Positions 33,315 through 43,676 of a stretch of DNA of 64,000 nucleotides are shown piece after piece. The first letter of the stretch is position 1. Each line of letters opens with the position of its first letter. Under the pieces are notes generated by a model. That model worked only from the letters and a program-made list of their open reading frames with translations. It was not told the DNA's origin and made no database searches. Location of the stretch: positions 496,001 to 560,000 of the forward strand of contig NC_008541.1 in the NCBI RefSeq assembly GCF_000196235.1, given 5' to 3'. The DNA comes from Arthrobacter sp. FB24. GTDB taxonomy: Bacteria > Actinomycetota > Actinomycetes > Actinomycetales > Micrococcaceae. A program made the position numbers and the translations under genes.

Positions 33315-34234
33315 GCACCTCCACCGCCAGCAGGGCCCGCACCTCCAGCACCGCTGTTCTCCGCCCCGGGTCCTCCCGGCAGCATGAAGTGACACGGCTG
33401 CTGCCCCGTCCGCTCCTTGCTTTTATCCTGGTGTTCCTTGGTGCCCTTGTCCTGATCCCCGTGCTTTACATCTTCCTTGCCTCGGTGAACTCGGACATCG
33501 GTGTGGCCAACGGCGAGTTCTGGCCGTCAAGCTTCACGCTGGAGAACTACTCGAAGATCTGGACCAGCGTGGGCCTGGCGACGGGGCTGGCGAACAGTGT
33601 CCTCGTGGCCGGCGCTACGGCGGTTGTCTCGGCCGCCATGTCTGTGTCAACGGCATTCGTCCTGGTCCGCTACACCTTCAGGGGCCGTCTCACGATTCTC
33701 CGTGGGCTCCTTGCCCTGCAATCGGTGCCCGGAACGCTGATGGTTCTCCCCGTGTTTGTGCTGTTCTCTTCGGCTGCAACGTACCTCGGCATCCAAGTGA
33801 TCGGGACGCAGTGGGGGTTGTTCGTCACGTACCTGACGTTCGCCATGCCGTTCTCCACCTGGGTCATGGTCACCTACCTTCGCGGGCTGCCCCGTGAACT
33901 CGAGGAAGCGGCCCGGATCGACGGCGCCAGCAACCTCGGCGTCCTGTTCAGGATCATCCTGCCCCTGAGCTGGCCAGGCATCGTGGTATCGGGAATCTTC
34001 GCGTTCCTGCTCGGGTGGAACGACGTCCTGTTTGCATCCGTGATGACCCGGCCGGAAAGCCAGACCGCAGCCGTTGCACTGCAGATTTTCGGGGCTTCCC
34101 AAGAAGGGGGCGCTATCCCGTACTACGGCCAGATGATGGCCGCAGCACTTGTCTGCGCGGCACCCGTGGTCATTCTGTACCTGATTTTCCAGCGTTATCT
34201 AGTTGGCGGGCTGACCGCCGGAGGAGTTAAGTAA
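33311..34234 (+). CDS. sugar ABC transporter permease (MalG type)
   Basis: This 307-residue permease begins at the ATG overlapping the previous stop. It has six spans and an EAA loop EEAARIDGASNLGVLFRIIL. It pairs with the MalF-type subunit. The longer open frame upstream is antisense to the reading of the first permease and was not used. Confidence 0.92.
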   Translation: MSTSTASRARTSSTAVLRPGSSRQHEVTRLLPRPLLAFILVFLGALVLIPVLYIFLASVNSDIGVANGEFWPSSFTLENYSKIWTSVGLATGLANSVLVAGATAVVSAAMSVSTAFVLVRYTFRGRLTILRGLLALQSVPGTLMVLPVFVLFSSAATYLGIQVIGTQWGLFVTYLTFAMPFSTWVMVTYLRGLPRELEEAARIDGASNLGVLFRIILPLSWPGIVVSGIFAFLLGWNDVLFASVMTRPESQTAAVALQIFGASQEGGAIPYYGQMMAAALVCAAPVVILYLIFQRYLVGGLTAGGVK

Positions 34235-34236
34235 CC

Positions 34237-35085
34237 ATGGTTTCAACCACTCAGGCCTCATGGGCTCTGTCGGGCTTCGGGGATGAGATCGACGACGACC
34301 CCGCCATCCAGATCGCCGTGCTGCAGGCGCTGGGCGCCAACCACATCGAGGTGCGCAGCGCTTGGGGCACGAACATCGTGGACCTGTCCGATGACCAGCT
34401 CCACGGACTTGCCGACATGCTGACGGCAAAGGGAATGAAGGTGTCTGCGATTGCCTCGCCGATTGGCAAGGTCGATGTCAGCGTTCCGGTGGAGCACGAA
34501 GTGGAGCGCCTGCGCCGGGCTGCCAACGCAGCCAAGGTCCTCGATGCGAAGTACATCCGCATCTTCTCCTTCTACTACGGCGAATCCGTGCCGGTGGACA
34601 GCATCCGCGATGCTGTCCTGGAGCGGATGCGTGCGCTGGCCGACGTGGCCGAGGAAGAAGGGGTGATCCTCCTGCACGAGAACGAGAAGGACATCTTCGG
34701 GGATGTTCCGGACCGTGTGCTCGACATCATCGAATCCGTGAATTCGCCGGCGTTGAAGGTGGCCTGGGATGCGGCCAACTTCGTGCAGGTAGGTGTGAAG
34801 CCCTTTGACGAGGCCTACAAGAAGTTGCGCCCGCATCTGGAATACCTGCAGGTCAAGGACGCGCTCTTTTCAAACGGGCATGTTGTTCCCGCAGGTGAGG
34901 GCGACGGCGACGTGCTGCGTACCGTGGAAGCGCTCAAGGCTGACGGCTTCAACGGCTTCGCTTCCCTTGAACCGCATCTTGCCGGCGCGCACGGCCTGGG
35001 CGGATTTTCCGGCCCTACGGCGTTCGGCATTGCCGCCCGCGCGTTTGCCAAAGTCACAGCAGAAGCAGGAGTCCAGACGGTATGA
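34237..35085 (+). CDS. sugar phosphate isomerase/epimerase-type TIM barrel
   Basis: This 282-residue AP-endonuclease-2-like barrel has a metal-binding pattern with Glu in LLHENEKDIFGD, Asp in KVAWDAANF, an EYLQVKDAL strand and a final Glu in ASLEPHL. Family members isomerise or epimerise sugars or cleave 3-keto-glycosides. It lies two bases after the permease and overlaps the Gfo/Idh/MocA gene by four, so these two enzymes probably act in sequence on the imported compound. The exact reaction is unknown. Confidence 0.85.
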   Translation: MVSTTQASWALSGFGDEIDDDPAIQIAVLQALGANHIEVRSAWGTNIVDLSDDQLHGLADMLTAKGMKVSAIASPIGKVDVSVPVEHEVERLRRAANAAKVLDAKYIRIFSFYYGESVPVDSIRDAVLERMRALADVAEEEGVILLHENEKDIFGDVPDRVLDIIESVNSPALKVAWDAANFVQVGVKPFDEAYKKLRPHLEYLQVKDALFSNGHVVPAGEGDGDVLRTVEALKADGFNGFASLEPHLAGAHGLGGFSGPTAFGIAARAFAKVTAEAGVQTV

Positions 35086-36248
35086 GTAAGACATTGAAGG
35101 TGGCCATTACCGGGTGTGGCGTCATCGGCCGCACCCACGCGGTTGCCCTGCAGGAATTCCCCGGGACCAGCATTGTGGCGCTGGTTGACGCCATCCCAGA
35201 TGCGGCCGAGTCGCTGGCGGACTTCATCGAGTCGAGCGGAAGGCCAAGGCCCTCGGTGCACACCTCCCTTGAGAGCGCCTTCGCAGCGGCCGACATTGAC
35301 CTGGTGGCCCTTGCCACTCCAAGCGGACTGCACATCCAGCAGGGCCTCGAAGTCCTTGCGGCCGGCAAGCATGTGGTCATCGAAAAGCCGCTGGATGTCG
35401 ATCTGAGCCGGGCCCAGGAGATCGAGGCGGCGGCCAACGAAGCAGCACGGCAGGGCATCGTTGCGTCGGTGATCAGCCAACACCGCTTTGACCAGGCCAG
35501 CGTGGCTGTTGCGGACGCAGTGGCAAAGGGCCGGTTTGGCCGGCTGACCTCGGCCATCGCATCCGTTGCGTGGTGGCGCGGGCAGGGCTACTACGATTCC
35601 GGCGACTGGCGCGGTACATGGTCAATGGACGGCGGGGGAGCCCTCATGAACCAGGGTGTCCACACGGTGGACCTGTTGCTGTGGTTCATGGGCCGGCCGG
35701 TAGAGATCCACGCCCACACGGCCCGCCTGGCACACGAGCGGATCGAGGTGGAGGACACGGCCGTTGCCACTGTCACGTTCGAGAACGGCGGCCTGGCAGT
35801 CCTGCATGCCACCACGGCCGCGTACCCGGGACTGACAGTACGGGTCCAACTGATGGGCTCGGAAGGCTCCGCAGTGGTGGACAACGACCAGTTGCAGTAT
35901 TTCCACGCCAGGGACGCCGGCGGCGCTTCGGCCGACATGGGGCTGCAGGGCGGAGGGAACCAGGCCCAAGAGGAACTGTCCAAATACCCGGCCGAGGACT
36001 ATGAGGCCAAGGATCCCACGGTGTATCCGGCCGGGCACGTCCGCCAGTACCGCGACATCCTGGGAGCCATCGCCGAGGGCCGCCAGCCTGGCGTGACCGT
36101 GAGCGATGCAGTCAATGCCCTGGCCACCGTGCGTGCCGTTTACGTGTCGGCCACCCTAAACCAGGCGGTCCTCTTCGAGGACGTCCTGGCGGGCAAGTAC
36201 AACGACCTTGAAGTCCGCACAGGGTCCACTTCGACAGAAAGCGCCTGA
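35082..36248 (+). CDS. Gfo/Idh/MocA-family NAD(P)-dependent oxidoreductase
   Basis: This 388-residue protein has an N-terminal Rossmann fold (VAITGCGVIGRTHAVALQ), the conserved EKPLDVD motif with the catalytic Lys, and a C-terminal alpha/beta domain with GGGALMNQGVHTVDLLLWF, where the His is a substrate contact. Such enzymes oxidise a sugar hydroxyl to a ketone, often at C3 of a glycoside. It sits between two TIM-barrel isomerase-type genes, overlapping the first by four bases. Substrate is not determined by sequence. Confidence 0.88.
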   Translation: MSKTLKVAITGCGVIGRTHAVALQEFPGTSIVALVDAIPDAAESLADFIESSGRPRPSVHTSLESAFAAADIDLVALATPSGLHIQQGLEVLAAGKHVVIEKPLDVDLSRAQEIEAAANEAARQGIVASVISQHRFDQASVAVADAVAKGRFGRLTSAIASVAWWRGQGYYDSGDWRGTWSMDGGGALMNQGVHTVDLLLWFMGRPVEIHAHTARLAHERIEVEDTAVATVTFENGGLAVLHATTAAYPGLTVRVQLMGSEGSAVVDNDQLQYFHARDAGGASADMGLQGGGNQAQEELSKYPAEDYEAKDPTVYPAGHVRQYRDILGAIAEGRQPGVTVSDAVNALATVRAVYVSATLNQAVLFEDVLAGKYNDLEVRTGSTSTESA

Positions 36249-36252
36249 CGCG

Positions 36253-37158
36253 ATGAAATTCTCAGTATTCACGGCCTCCACGCCTGACTGGACTCCGGAG
36301 GAAGCCGTCACCAACCTGGCCGCGCAGGGTTGGGACGGGATCGAATGGCGGATTACGGACCAGGCAGAGGCGCCCGAGCCCGGTTTCTGGGCCGGCAACA
36401 AAGCCACGATCCCCCTGACCGGACTTGAAGGCAACCTGCAGCGGATCGCCTCCATCACCCGCGACGCAGGCCTGGAGTTCTCCGGTATCGGTGGCTATGC
36501 GCGGTGTGACAACCACGACGACGTCGAACGGATGCTGGCGGCCACCGCCGCGTTGGGTGCGGGCCAGGTCCGCGTGACAACCCTGCCGCTGGGGTCTGCA
36601 GGTTGGGGGAACGAAGAGCCGAGCGGCATCCCCTACCCTGTCCTGTTTGAGGCGGCCCGCCGGGATTTCGAATGGGTAGCGGAACGTGCTGCCCACCACG
36701 GCGTGAAGGCGCTGGTTGAACTGCACCACCGCACCATTACGGCGTCAGCTTCATCGGCCCGGCGTCTGCTGGAGGGCCTGGATCCCCGGCACGTGGGAGT
36801 CATCCATGACCTGGGCAACCTGCTGATCGAGGGGCAGGAAGACTACCTGCCTGCCTTCGAACTGCTGGGGGACTACCTGGCGCATATCCACGTCAAGAAC
36901 GCCGTGTGGGTCCGCAGGGATGAAAGGGATGCCTCCGGTGCCGCAGTGTTCCAGAACGAATGGGCACCGCTGCAGTCCGGACAGGGCAGCGTCCTTGAAT
37001 ACTTCAAGGCGTTGGCAGCCCATGGCTACGACGGCTGGGTCACGGTGGAAGACTTCTCCACGGAGCTTCCCCTGGCCGAACGTACTGCCGGGAACCTTGA
37101 CTACCTGCGGCGCACGGCGGCTCTCGCCGGGCTTACCGCAGGGGCAGGGGCACGCTGA
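36253..37158 (+). CDS. second sugar isomerase/epimerase-type TIM barrel
   Basis: This 301-residue protein starts at ATG 36253, five bases after the oxidoreductase stop. It is a divalent-metal TIM barrel with ALVELHHRTITAS, VGVIHDLGNLL, LAHIHVKNAVWV and a terminal WVTVEDFSTELPL carrying metal-ligand Glu, Asp and His candidates. It is only distantly like the first barrel in the operon, so the two probably have different tasks, for example isomerisation and lyase steps. It is followed four bases later by uxaC. Confidence 0.85.
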   Translation: MKFSVFTASTPDWTPEEAVTNLAAQGWDGIEWRITDQAEAPEPGFWAGNKATIPLTGLEGNLQRIASITRDAGLEFSGIGGYARCDNHDDVERMLAATAALGAGQVRVTTLPLGSAGWGNEEPSGIPYPVLFEAARRDFEWVAERAAHHGVKALVELHHRTITASASSARRLLEGLDPRHVGVIHDLGNLLIEGQEDYLPAFELLGDYLAHIHVKNAVWVRRDERDASGAAVFQNEWAPLQSGQGSVLEYFKALAAHGYDGWVTVEDFSTELPLAERTAGNLDYLRRTAALAGLTAGAGAR

Positions 37159-37162
37159 GACC

Positions 37163-38566
37163 ATGGTGCACTCTATGGCAGCCCACCCGGACCGGCTCCT
37201 TCCTGCGGAGCCCGGCGTCCGGGACATAGCCCGCTCGCTGTACAACCTGGTGGAGGGTCTTCCGATCATCTCCCCGCATGGCCACGTGGATGCTGCGGTG
37301 ATTGAACAGAACCTGCCCTTCCCCGATCCCGCCGCCCTGCTGGTCACACCGGACCACTACGTGACCAGGTTGATCCACGCAGGGGGCGTCCCGATGGACC
37401 AGCTGGGCCTCGGCGAAACCGCCGCGGACTCGCGCCAGGTCTGGCGCAACTTCTGTGCCGCGTGGCCTGACTTTGAGGGCACGGCCTCCGGTTATTGGAT
37501 CCGGCAGGAATTCGAGCACGTCTTCGGTTTGCACGAGGAACCGACCGTGGAGAATGCCGACAGGATTTTCGACGCTGTTTCGGCCAAGCTTTCCGAACCG
37601 GGATTCCGGCCACGGCAGCTGTTCAAAGAGTTCAACATTGAGGTGCTGGCCACCACGGACGATCCGCTGGACTCCCTGGACAGCCATGCGGCCCTGGCCG
37701 CGGACCCTGCGTTCGCCGGCCGCGTCCTGCCAACCTTTCGCCCGGACCCTTACCTGAACATCGCCCATCCGGAATGGCGGGACAACGTGGAACGCCTCAT
37801 CGGCGTCGGCGGTTCAGGTGCGTCCGGATATGCGGGCTACATCGGTGCACTGGAATCAAGACGGCGCCACTTCGTGGAAAACGGTGCGGTGTCCGCTGAC
37901 CACGGCGTCCGCACGCCCGCAACCCTGAAACTGGACGCCGCCGACGCGGAGCGGCTGTTTGAGCGCGCCCGGGCGGGCAAAGCCAGCCCGGAGGACCGCG
38001 AGGCATTCGAGGCCCACATGATGTACCAGATGGCCAGAATGTCCGTGGAAGACGGGCTGGTCATGACGATCCACCCCGGCTCTTACCGCAACCATCACGG
38101 TCCCACGTTCGAGGCTTTCGGCGCGGATACGGGTCATGACATCCCGTTCGCCGTGAACTACACCGAGGCTATCCGGCCCCTGCTGCAGGACTTCGGCACG
38201 GCCAAGGACTTCCATCTGGTGCTGTTCACCCTGGACGAGACCGTGTTCTCACGGGAACTGGCGCCCTTGGCGGGTTTTTATCCGTCCGTGTATATAGGCG
38301 CCCCGTGGTGGTTCCTGGACGCGCCGGATGCGATGCTGCGCTTCCGGGCGGCGATCACGGAAACGGCCGGCTTCTCCCGGTCCTCCGGGTTTATCGACGA
38401 CACCCGCGCATTCTGCTCCATCCCGGCCCGCCACGACACCTCGCGCAGGATCGAGTCCTCATTTTTGGCACGGCTGGTAGCCGAGCACCGGATCAGCGAA
38501 GAACGCGCCCGCGAGCTGATCGTGGACATCGTGGACTCCTCCCCGCGAAGGGTGTTCAAACTATGA
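37163..38566 (+). CDS. uxaC: glucuronate isomerase
   Basis: The 467 residues are close to the 470 of E. coli UxaC. The N-terminal metal site HGHVDA (LPIISPHGHVDA), VLATTDDPLDSL, VMTIHPGSYRNH and the C-terminal DDTRAFCSIPARHDTSRR are typical. It converts D-glucuronate to D-fructuronate (and galacturonate to tagaturonate) as the first step of the isomerase pathway. It overlaps the next reductase gene by four bases. Start is ATG 37163 with a weak upstream ribosome site. Confidence 0.93.
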   Translation: MVHSMAAHPDRLLPAEPGVRDIARSLYNLVEGLPIISPHGHVDAAVIEQNLPFPDPAALLVTPDHYVTRLIHAGGVPMDQLGLGETAADSRQVWRNFCAAWPDFEGTASGYWIRQEFEHVFGLHEEPTVENADRIFDAVSAKLSEPGFRPRQLFKEFNIEVLATTDDPLDSLDSHAALAADPAFAGRVLPTFRPDPYLNIAHPEWRDNVERLIGVGGSGASGYAGYIGALESRRRHFVENGAVSADHGVRTPATLKLDAADAERLFERARAGKASPEDREAFEAHMMYQMARMSVEDGLVMTIHPGSYRNHHGPTFEAFGADTGHDIPFAVNYTEAIRPLLQDFGTAKDFHLVLFTLDETVFSRELAPLAGFYPSVYIGAPWWFLDAPDAMLRFRAAITETAGFSRSSGFIDDTRAFCSIPARHDTSRRIESSFLARLVAEHRISEERARELIVDIVDSSPRRVFKL

Positions 38567-40011
38567 GCGCCAACCAAGCGCCCGTGCTGAACCGGGCACT
38601 GATGCCGCTGCCCAAGGCCCCGGTGCGGATCGTGCATCTGGGCCTCGGAGCATTCCACCGTTCGCACGAGGCCTGGTACACGCAACATGCCGGCGACGGT
38701 GCCGAATGGGGGATCGCGGCGTTTACCGGCCGGCGGCCCGACGCAGCACGGGCGCTGGCCGCGCAGGATGGCCTGTTCACGCTAATCGAGCGTTCCGGCG
38801 ACGGGGACAGTTTCGAAGTCATCGGAAGCATCACCGAAGCTGTGGACGGAGCCGACCTCGGGCGCCTTCGCGAGCTCGTCTCCGCCCCGGCCACCGCCAT
38901 GGTCACGCTGACCATCACCGAGGCCGCATACGGCCTGGCGCCGGACGGCAGCTTCCACGCAGGCGCGCCCGAAATTGCCGAAGATCTCGCCATGCTGGCG
39001 CACGTTGCCGGTACCGGCGGGAAGCCCCGGACGCCGCTGGGCCGGCTGGTCTCCGCCCTCGCCGGCCGCAGGGACGCCGGGTCAGGGCCGATCGCCGTCG
39101 TCAGCTGCGATAACCTATCCGGCAACGGAGACGTGGCCCGCCGCGCAGTCACGGGAATGGCAGAAGCTTGGGACAGCGAGCTTGCACTCTGGATCGGCGA
39201 GAATGTCAGTTTTGTCAGCACATCCGTGGACCGGATCACGCCGCGGACCACCGACGCGGACATCGCAGAGGTGGAGCAAGCGTGCGGCTACCGGGACAGC
39301 ACGCCTGTGGTCGCCGAGCCGTTCCGGGACTGGGTCATCAGCGGTGATTTCCCGAAAGGCAGGCCCCGCTGGGAGGATGCCGGCGCCGTCGTGGTGGACG
39401 ACATTGAACCCTACGAGAACCGCAAGCTGTGGCTCCTGAACGGCGCCCACTCACTCCTGGCATATTCCGGTCAGCTCCGGGGGCACACCACGGTGGCCCA
39501 AGCACTCGAAGATCCGGCGTGCCGGGACGCCGTGGAAGCTTTTTGGGACGAGGCAGCGGCTCATCTTCGCGGCGACGATCTCCACATCCCCGAGTACCGG
39601 GATGCACTCCGCGGCAGGTTCGGCAACGGCCGCATCGCGCATCATTTGTCGCAGATTGCCGCCGACGGCACCACGAAACTCCGGATGCGGGCCCTCCCGG
39701 TCCTCGCCGCCGAGAGATCCGAGGGCCGCTCCGGTGCCGGCAGCGCCCTTATGCTGGCCGCCTGGATCGACTTCGTGGCCGTACACAAGGAGCTTCAGGA
39801 CCCAATGTCCGATGCCATCGGCACGGCGAACGGGGCCCGCGGCCCTGAGCGGGTGGCCTCCCTCCTCAACCTCATCAGCCCGCAGCTGGGCGGGGACCCG
39901 CAGATCGTTGCCCTGGTGGCAGGTCTGAGCGGCACTTTCAGCACGGACACCGGCCAAACGTCTTCCGAGACCGCCACACTTGCCCACCTGATTCCCGGAA
40001 GGAACAGCTGA
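38563..40011 (+). CDS. fructuronate reductase-like (mannitol dehydrogenase family)
   Basis: This 482-residue long-chain polyol dehydrogenase starts at the ATG overlapping the uxaC stop. It has an N-terminal Rossmann segment [20 protein letters not shown] and the catalytic Lys/Asn/His pattern [16 protein letters not shown]. Between uxaC and a mannonate dehydratase it most likely reduces D-fructuronate to D-mannonate with NADH (the UxuB role). Mannitol or tagaturonate activity is the alternative. Confidence 0.9.
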   Translation: MSANQAPVLNRALMPLPKAPVRIVHLGLGAFHRSHEAWYTQHAGDGAEWGIAAFTGRRPDAARALAAQDGLFTLIERSGDGDSFEVIGSITEAVDGADLGRLRELVSAPATAMVTLTITEAAYGLAPDGSFHAGAPEIAEDLAMLAHVAGTGGKPRTPLGRLVSALAGRRDAGSGPIAVVSCDNLSGNGDVARRAVTGMAEAWDSELALWIGENVSFVSTSVDRITPRTTDADIAEVEQACGYRDSTPVVAEPFRDWVISGDFPKGRPRWEDAGAVVVDDIEPYENRKLWLLNGAHSLLAYSGQLRGHTTVAQALEDPACRDAVEAFWDEAAAHLRGDDLHIPEYRDALRGRFGNGRIAHHLSQIAADGTTKLRMRALPVLAAERSEGRSGAGSALMLAAWIDFVAVHKELQDPMSDAIGTANGARGPERVASLLNLISPQLGGDPQIVALVAGLSGTFSTDTGQTSSETATLAHLIPGRNS

Positions 40012-40016
40012 AGTTC

Positions 40017-41246
40017 ATGAAAATCATTGCAGCAGAAGTATTCGTCACCAGCCCGTCCCGTAACTTCGTGACCTTGCGGATCACCACCGAGGACGGTGTG
40101 ACCGGCATCGGTGACGCGACCCTGAACGGCCGCGAGCTCGCGGTGGCGGCGTACTTGAAGGAACACGTCGCGCAGCTGCTGATCGGCAAGGACCCGCACA
40201 GGATCGAGGACACCTGGCAGTTCCTGTACCGCTCCTCCTACTGGCGCCGGGGCCCGGTCACCATGGCCGCAATCGCCGCAGTGGACATGGCGCTCTGGGA
40301 CATCAAGGGTAAGGTGGCCGGGCTGCCGGTCTACCAGCTCCTGGGCGGGGCGTCCCGGAACGGCCTGCGTGCCTACGGCCACGCCTCTGGTTCGGATATC
40401 CCCTCGCTGTTTGATTCGGTCCGCGAACACCTGGAGCTGGGCTACAAGTCGATCCGGATCCAGACCGCGGTCCCCGGCATCAAGGCGGTCTACGGCGTGG
40501 CCGCGCAGGCCCAGGCCTCGGGGGAGCGTTACGACTATGAACCCGCCGGGCGAGGCACCTTCCCGTTGGAGGAGGACTGGGACACCCGGGCGTACCTGCG
40601 CCACCTGCCCACCGTGTTCGAGGCCGTCCGCAACGAATTCGGGCCGGAAATCCCGCTGCTGCACGACGGCCACCACCGCATGACCCCGATCCAGGCGGCC
40701 AAGCTGGGCAAGGCACTGGAACCGTATGACCTGTTCTGGCTTGAGGACTGCACGCCGGCCGAAAACCAGGAAGGGCTGCGCCTGGTGCGCCAGCACACCA
40801 CCACTCCGCTGGCGATCGGTGAAGTATTCAACACCGTGTACGACTTCCAGACCCTGATCAAGGAACAGCTGATCGACTACGTCCGGGCAGCCTCCACGCA
40901 CTTTGGTGGCATTTCCCCGCTGAAGAAGGTCATGGACTTCGCCGCGCAGTACCAGATCAAGTCCGGCTTCCACGGCCCCACCGACATCTCCCCGGTGGGC
41001 TTCGCCGCGCAGCTCCACGTGGGCCTGGCCATCCACAACTACGGCATCCAGGAATACATGCAGCACTCGGACAAGACCAACGAGGTCTTCGAACAGTCCA
41101 TGACCTTCGTAGACGGTTACCTGCACCCGGGAGACAAGCCCGGCATCGGCGTCGAATTCAACGCCGAAGCCGCAGCCGCCTACCCGTACCAGCAGGCCTA
41201 CCTCCCGTACAACCGCCTCGTGGACGGCACCGTCCATGACTGGTGA
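40017..41246 (+). CDS. manD: D-mannonate dehydratase, ManD type (enolase superfamily)
   Basis: This 409-residue enolase-superfamily enzyme has metal ligands Asp217, Glu243 (FWLEDCTP) and Glu269 (AIGEVFN), with His219 next to Asp217. Arg147 and Tyr159 correspond to the catalytic pair of ManD. It dehydrates D-mannonate to 2-keto-3-deoxygluconate. It is unrelated in fold to classic UxuA. Its stop overlaps the start of the kinase-GH3 fusion by 11 bases. Some ManD-like enzymes act on gluconate or are slow, so the activity is not certain. Confidence 0.9.
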   Translation: MKIIAAEVFVTSPSRNFVTLRITTEDGVTGIGDATLNGRELAVAAYLKEHVAQLLIGKDPHRIEDTWQFLYRSSYWRRGPVTMAAIAAVDMALWDIKGKVAGLPVYQLLGGASRNGLRAYGHASGSDIPSLFDSVREHLELGYKSIRIQTAVPGIKAVYGVAAQAQASGERYDYEPAGRGTFPLEEDWDTRAYLRHLPTVFEAVRNEFGPEIPLLHDGHHRMTPIQAAKLGKALEPYDLFWLEDCTPAENQEGLRLVRQHTTTPLAIGEVFNTVYDFQTLIKEQLIDYVRAASTHFGGISPLKKVMDFAAQYQIKSGFHGPTDISPVGFAAQLHVGLAIHNYGIQEYMQHSDKTNEVFEQSMTFVDGYLHPGDKPGIGVEFNAEAAAAYPYQQAYLPYNRLVDGTVHDW

Positions 41247-43596
41247 CGCGCGGGCTGTGACAGCGCACCGCACGGCCAAGCACCGGATCATCGTCATGGG
41301 CGTTTCCGGCTGCGGCAAGACCACCATCGGCGACCTCGTGGCCCGCGAACTGGGCGTACCGTTCCTCGACGGCGATTCCCTCCACCCGGTGGAGAACGTG
41401 GCCAAGATGGCGGCCGGTATGCCGCTGACCGATGAGGACCGCTGGCCCTGGCTGGCCACCGTGGGCGCCGAGCTCGCCGAAGCCGGCGACGGCGGACTGG
41501 TGCTCGCCTGCTCTGCCCTGCGGCGCAGCTACCGCGACGCCATCCGGGAACAGGCGCCGGACACCGTGTTCCTGCACCTGCACGGCAGCAAAGAAGTGCT
41601 GCGGGCACGCACTGAAGGGCGCACCGGCCACTTCATGCCGCCCGCCCTCCTTGATTCGCAGCTCGCCACGCTGGAACCGCTCGACGCCGATGAAGCGGGC
41701 ATCGTGGTGGACATCGCCGCCCCGGTAGACCAGGTGGTAGCCGAAGCGCTGGCCGGCATTGCCGCCGGGAACGCTGGCGCCGTCGGAACCACCGCCGTCG
41801 CCCGTTCCACGACAGCAGGCACCCGCGAAGGTGCCGCCCGCACCCAACCGCGGCAGTTCGACGTCGACCTCCAGGCTGCGCCGTTCAACCTCGACGACGA
41901 CGCCGTTGCCTGGGTGGATTCCACGATCGCCGGGATGAGCCTCGAGGAAAAGATCGGGCAGCTGTTCATCAACCACAACAACGACTACTCCCCGGAGTAC
42001 CTCGACAGCGTGCTGGAGAACTACCACGTGGGCGGCATGCGGTACCGGCCCGGCCCCTCCGCCGCGGTGCAGGAGCACATCCGGTACGCCCAGTCCAGGA
42101 CCCGGATCCCGCTGCTGGTGGCCTCCAACCCGGAAATGGGAGGAGCCGGCAGCTGCGACGACGGCACGTTCGTGTCCACGCACCTGCAGGCCGGCTCGCA
42201 CCCGGACAAGGCCATCGCCCGGCAGATGGGCCAGGTTGCCGGCGTCGAAACCGCGGCGCTGGGCTGCAACTGGGCCTTCGCGCCGATCGTGGACATCCAC
42301 TACAACTGGCGGAACACGGTCATCTCCACCCGGTCCTTCGGCAACACCCCGGAGATCGTGGTGGAGCGCGCCCAGGAGTATTTCGACGGCATCAGCGAGT
42401 CACCCACCGCCTGCGCCATGAAGCACTTCCCCGGCGACGGCATCGACGAACGTGACCAGCACGTGGTCACGTCCTACAACACCCTTGGCTACGAGGACTG
42501 GAACCGGAGCTACGGGCACGTGTACCGCGAAATGATCGGCCACGGCGTGCAGTCCATCATGATCGGGCACATCGGGGCACCCGAATTGTCCCGGCACTTC
42601 CGCCCCGGCATGGCGGACGCGGACATCCTGCCGGCCACACTGTCTCCGGAGTTGCTCCAGGACCTGCTGCGCGGGGAGCTCGGCTTCAACGGGCTGATCC
42701 TCACGGACGCCTCGCAGATGATCGGACTCACCCAGGCCATGAAGCGCAAGGACCTGGTGCCGGCCACCATTGCCGCCGGCTGCGACATGTTCCTGTTCTT
42801 CCGCAATCCCGCGGAAGACTTCGGCTACATGATGGACGGCTACAAGTCCGGTGTGATCACCGAGCAGCGGCTGCATGACGCGCTGCGCCGGATACTGGCA
42901 CTCAAGGCTTCACTGGGCCTCCACCGGAAGGCACGGCACGAGCTTGTCCCGCCGGCGGAAGCACTCGCGGTGATCGGTAGCGACGCACACCGCGCCATTG
43001 CGGCGGAAATTGCGGACAAGACCGTCACCCTGGTCAAGGACACTGCCCACAACCTGCCCATCACTCCGGTGACACACAAACGGATCCGCCTATACGGCAT
43101 CTCCGGCAGCGCCGACTTCACACGCGCGGACCCGCTCGCCTACCTGGACACCGTCAAGGAAGAACTGGAAACGGCCGGCTTCGAGGTGCACCTTTTCAAG
43201 ACGGCGGACCAGCGGGAGGCCGCAGGGGAGACCGGCGTGAACTTCATGTCGGTCATCTCGGAGGAAGCCACCGGCGATTATGCGGACAAGTACGATGCCG
43301 CCTTCGTGTTCGCCAATGTGAAGGGCTTTGCCCAGGAGGCAGCCATCCGCATCAAGTGGTCCACCCCGATGGCCGCGGAGATCCCGTGGTACGTCACCGA
43401 GGTCCCCACCGTATTCGTCTCGCTCAACCAGCCCAACCACCTCATTGACGTGCCGATGGTGAAGACCGCCATCCACGCCCACACAGGAACCCGGGAAGCC
43501 ATCCGGGCAACCATCGAGAAGATCATGGGGAGCTCGGAATTCCAGGGAACGTTCAACGAGAACGTGTTCTGCGATTCCTTCGACACCCGGCTTTGA
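41236..43596 (+). CDS. gluconokinase / glycoside hydrolase family 3 fusion protein
   Basis: This single 786-residue frame joins two full domains. Residues 1-175 match GntK gluconokinase: P-loop [10 protein letters not shown] (21-30), FLDGDSLHP (43-51), [17 protein letters not shown] (57-73) and [10 protein letters not shown] (92-101). An Ala/Thr-rich linker of about 40 residues follows. From about 222 on is a GH3 domain of the NagZ/beta-glucosidase type: [36 protein letters not shown] (395-409) and the probable nucleophile Asp491 in [11 protein letters not shown]-terminal alpha/beta-sandwich part (about 570-786) completes the GH3. No signal peptide is present, so both act in the cytoplasm. 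It closes the uronate operon and overlaps manD by 11 bases. No 2-keto-3-deoxygluconate kinase is seen in the operon. Confidence 0.88.
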   Translation: MTGDARAVTAHRTAKHRIIVMGVSGCGKTTIGDLVARELGVPFLDGDSLHPVENVAKMAAGMPLTDEDRWPWLATVGAELAEAGDGGLVLACSALRRSYRDAIREQAPDTVFLHLHGSKEVLRARTEGRTGHFMPPALLDSQLATLEPLDADEAGIVVDIAAPVDQVVAEALAGIAAGNAGAVGTTAVARSTTAGTREGAARTQPRQFDVDLQAAPFNLDDDAVAWVDSTIAGMSLEEKIGQLFINHNNDYSPEYLDSVLENYHVGGMRYRPGPSAAVQEHIRYAQSRTRIPLLVASNPEMGGAGSCDDGTFVSTHLQAGSHPDKAIARQMGQVAGVETAALGCNWAFAPIVDIHYNWRNTVISTRSFGNTPEIVVERAQEYFDGISESPTACAMKHFPGDGIDERDQHVVTSYNTLGYEDWNRSYGHVYREMIGHGVQSIMIGHIGAPELSRHFRPGMADADILPATLSPELLQDLLRGELGFNGLILTDASQMIGLTQAMKRKDLVPATIAAGCDMFLFFRNPAEDFGYMMDGYKSGVITEQRLHDALRRILALKASLGLHRKARHELVPPAEALAVIGSDAHRAIAAEIADKTVTLVKDTAHNLPITPVTHKRIRLYGISGSADFTRADPLAYLDTVKEELETAGFEVHLFKTADQREAAGETGVNFMSVISEEATGDYADKYDAAFVFANVKGFAQEAAIRIKWSTPMAAEIPWYVTEVPTVFVSLNQPNHLIDVPMVKTAIHAHTGTREAIRATIEKIMGSSEFQGTFNENVFCDSFDTRL

Positions 43597-43614
43597 CCCG
43601 GCTTCGGCAACAAG

Positions 43615-43653
43615 CGAAAGCCGTACGCGCAGCATTTTCGCGTGCGGCTTTCG
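43615..43653 (+). terminator. terminator of the second sugar-acid operon
   Basis: CGAAAGCCG / CGGCTTTCG makes a nine-base-pair stem whose loop contains a second small CGCG pairing, 18 bp after the GH3 fusion stop. Confidence 0.65.
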
Positions 43654-43664
43654 TGCGTCCGGCG

Positions 43665-43670
43665 TAGCGT
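43665..43670 (+). promoter_or_regulatory. -10 element for leaderless FAD-oxidoreductase transcript
   Basis: TAGCGT lies six bases before the ATG, predicting that transcription starts at the start codon. No ribosome-binding site is present. Confidence 0.4.
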
Positions 43671-43676
43671 GGGTGC

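Noticed and set aside
39795..41459. 554-codon minus-strand frame over the reductase, manD and kinase genes
   Set aside because: It is antisense to three well-supported genes, with no domain, and is an effect of codon bias.
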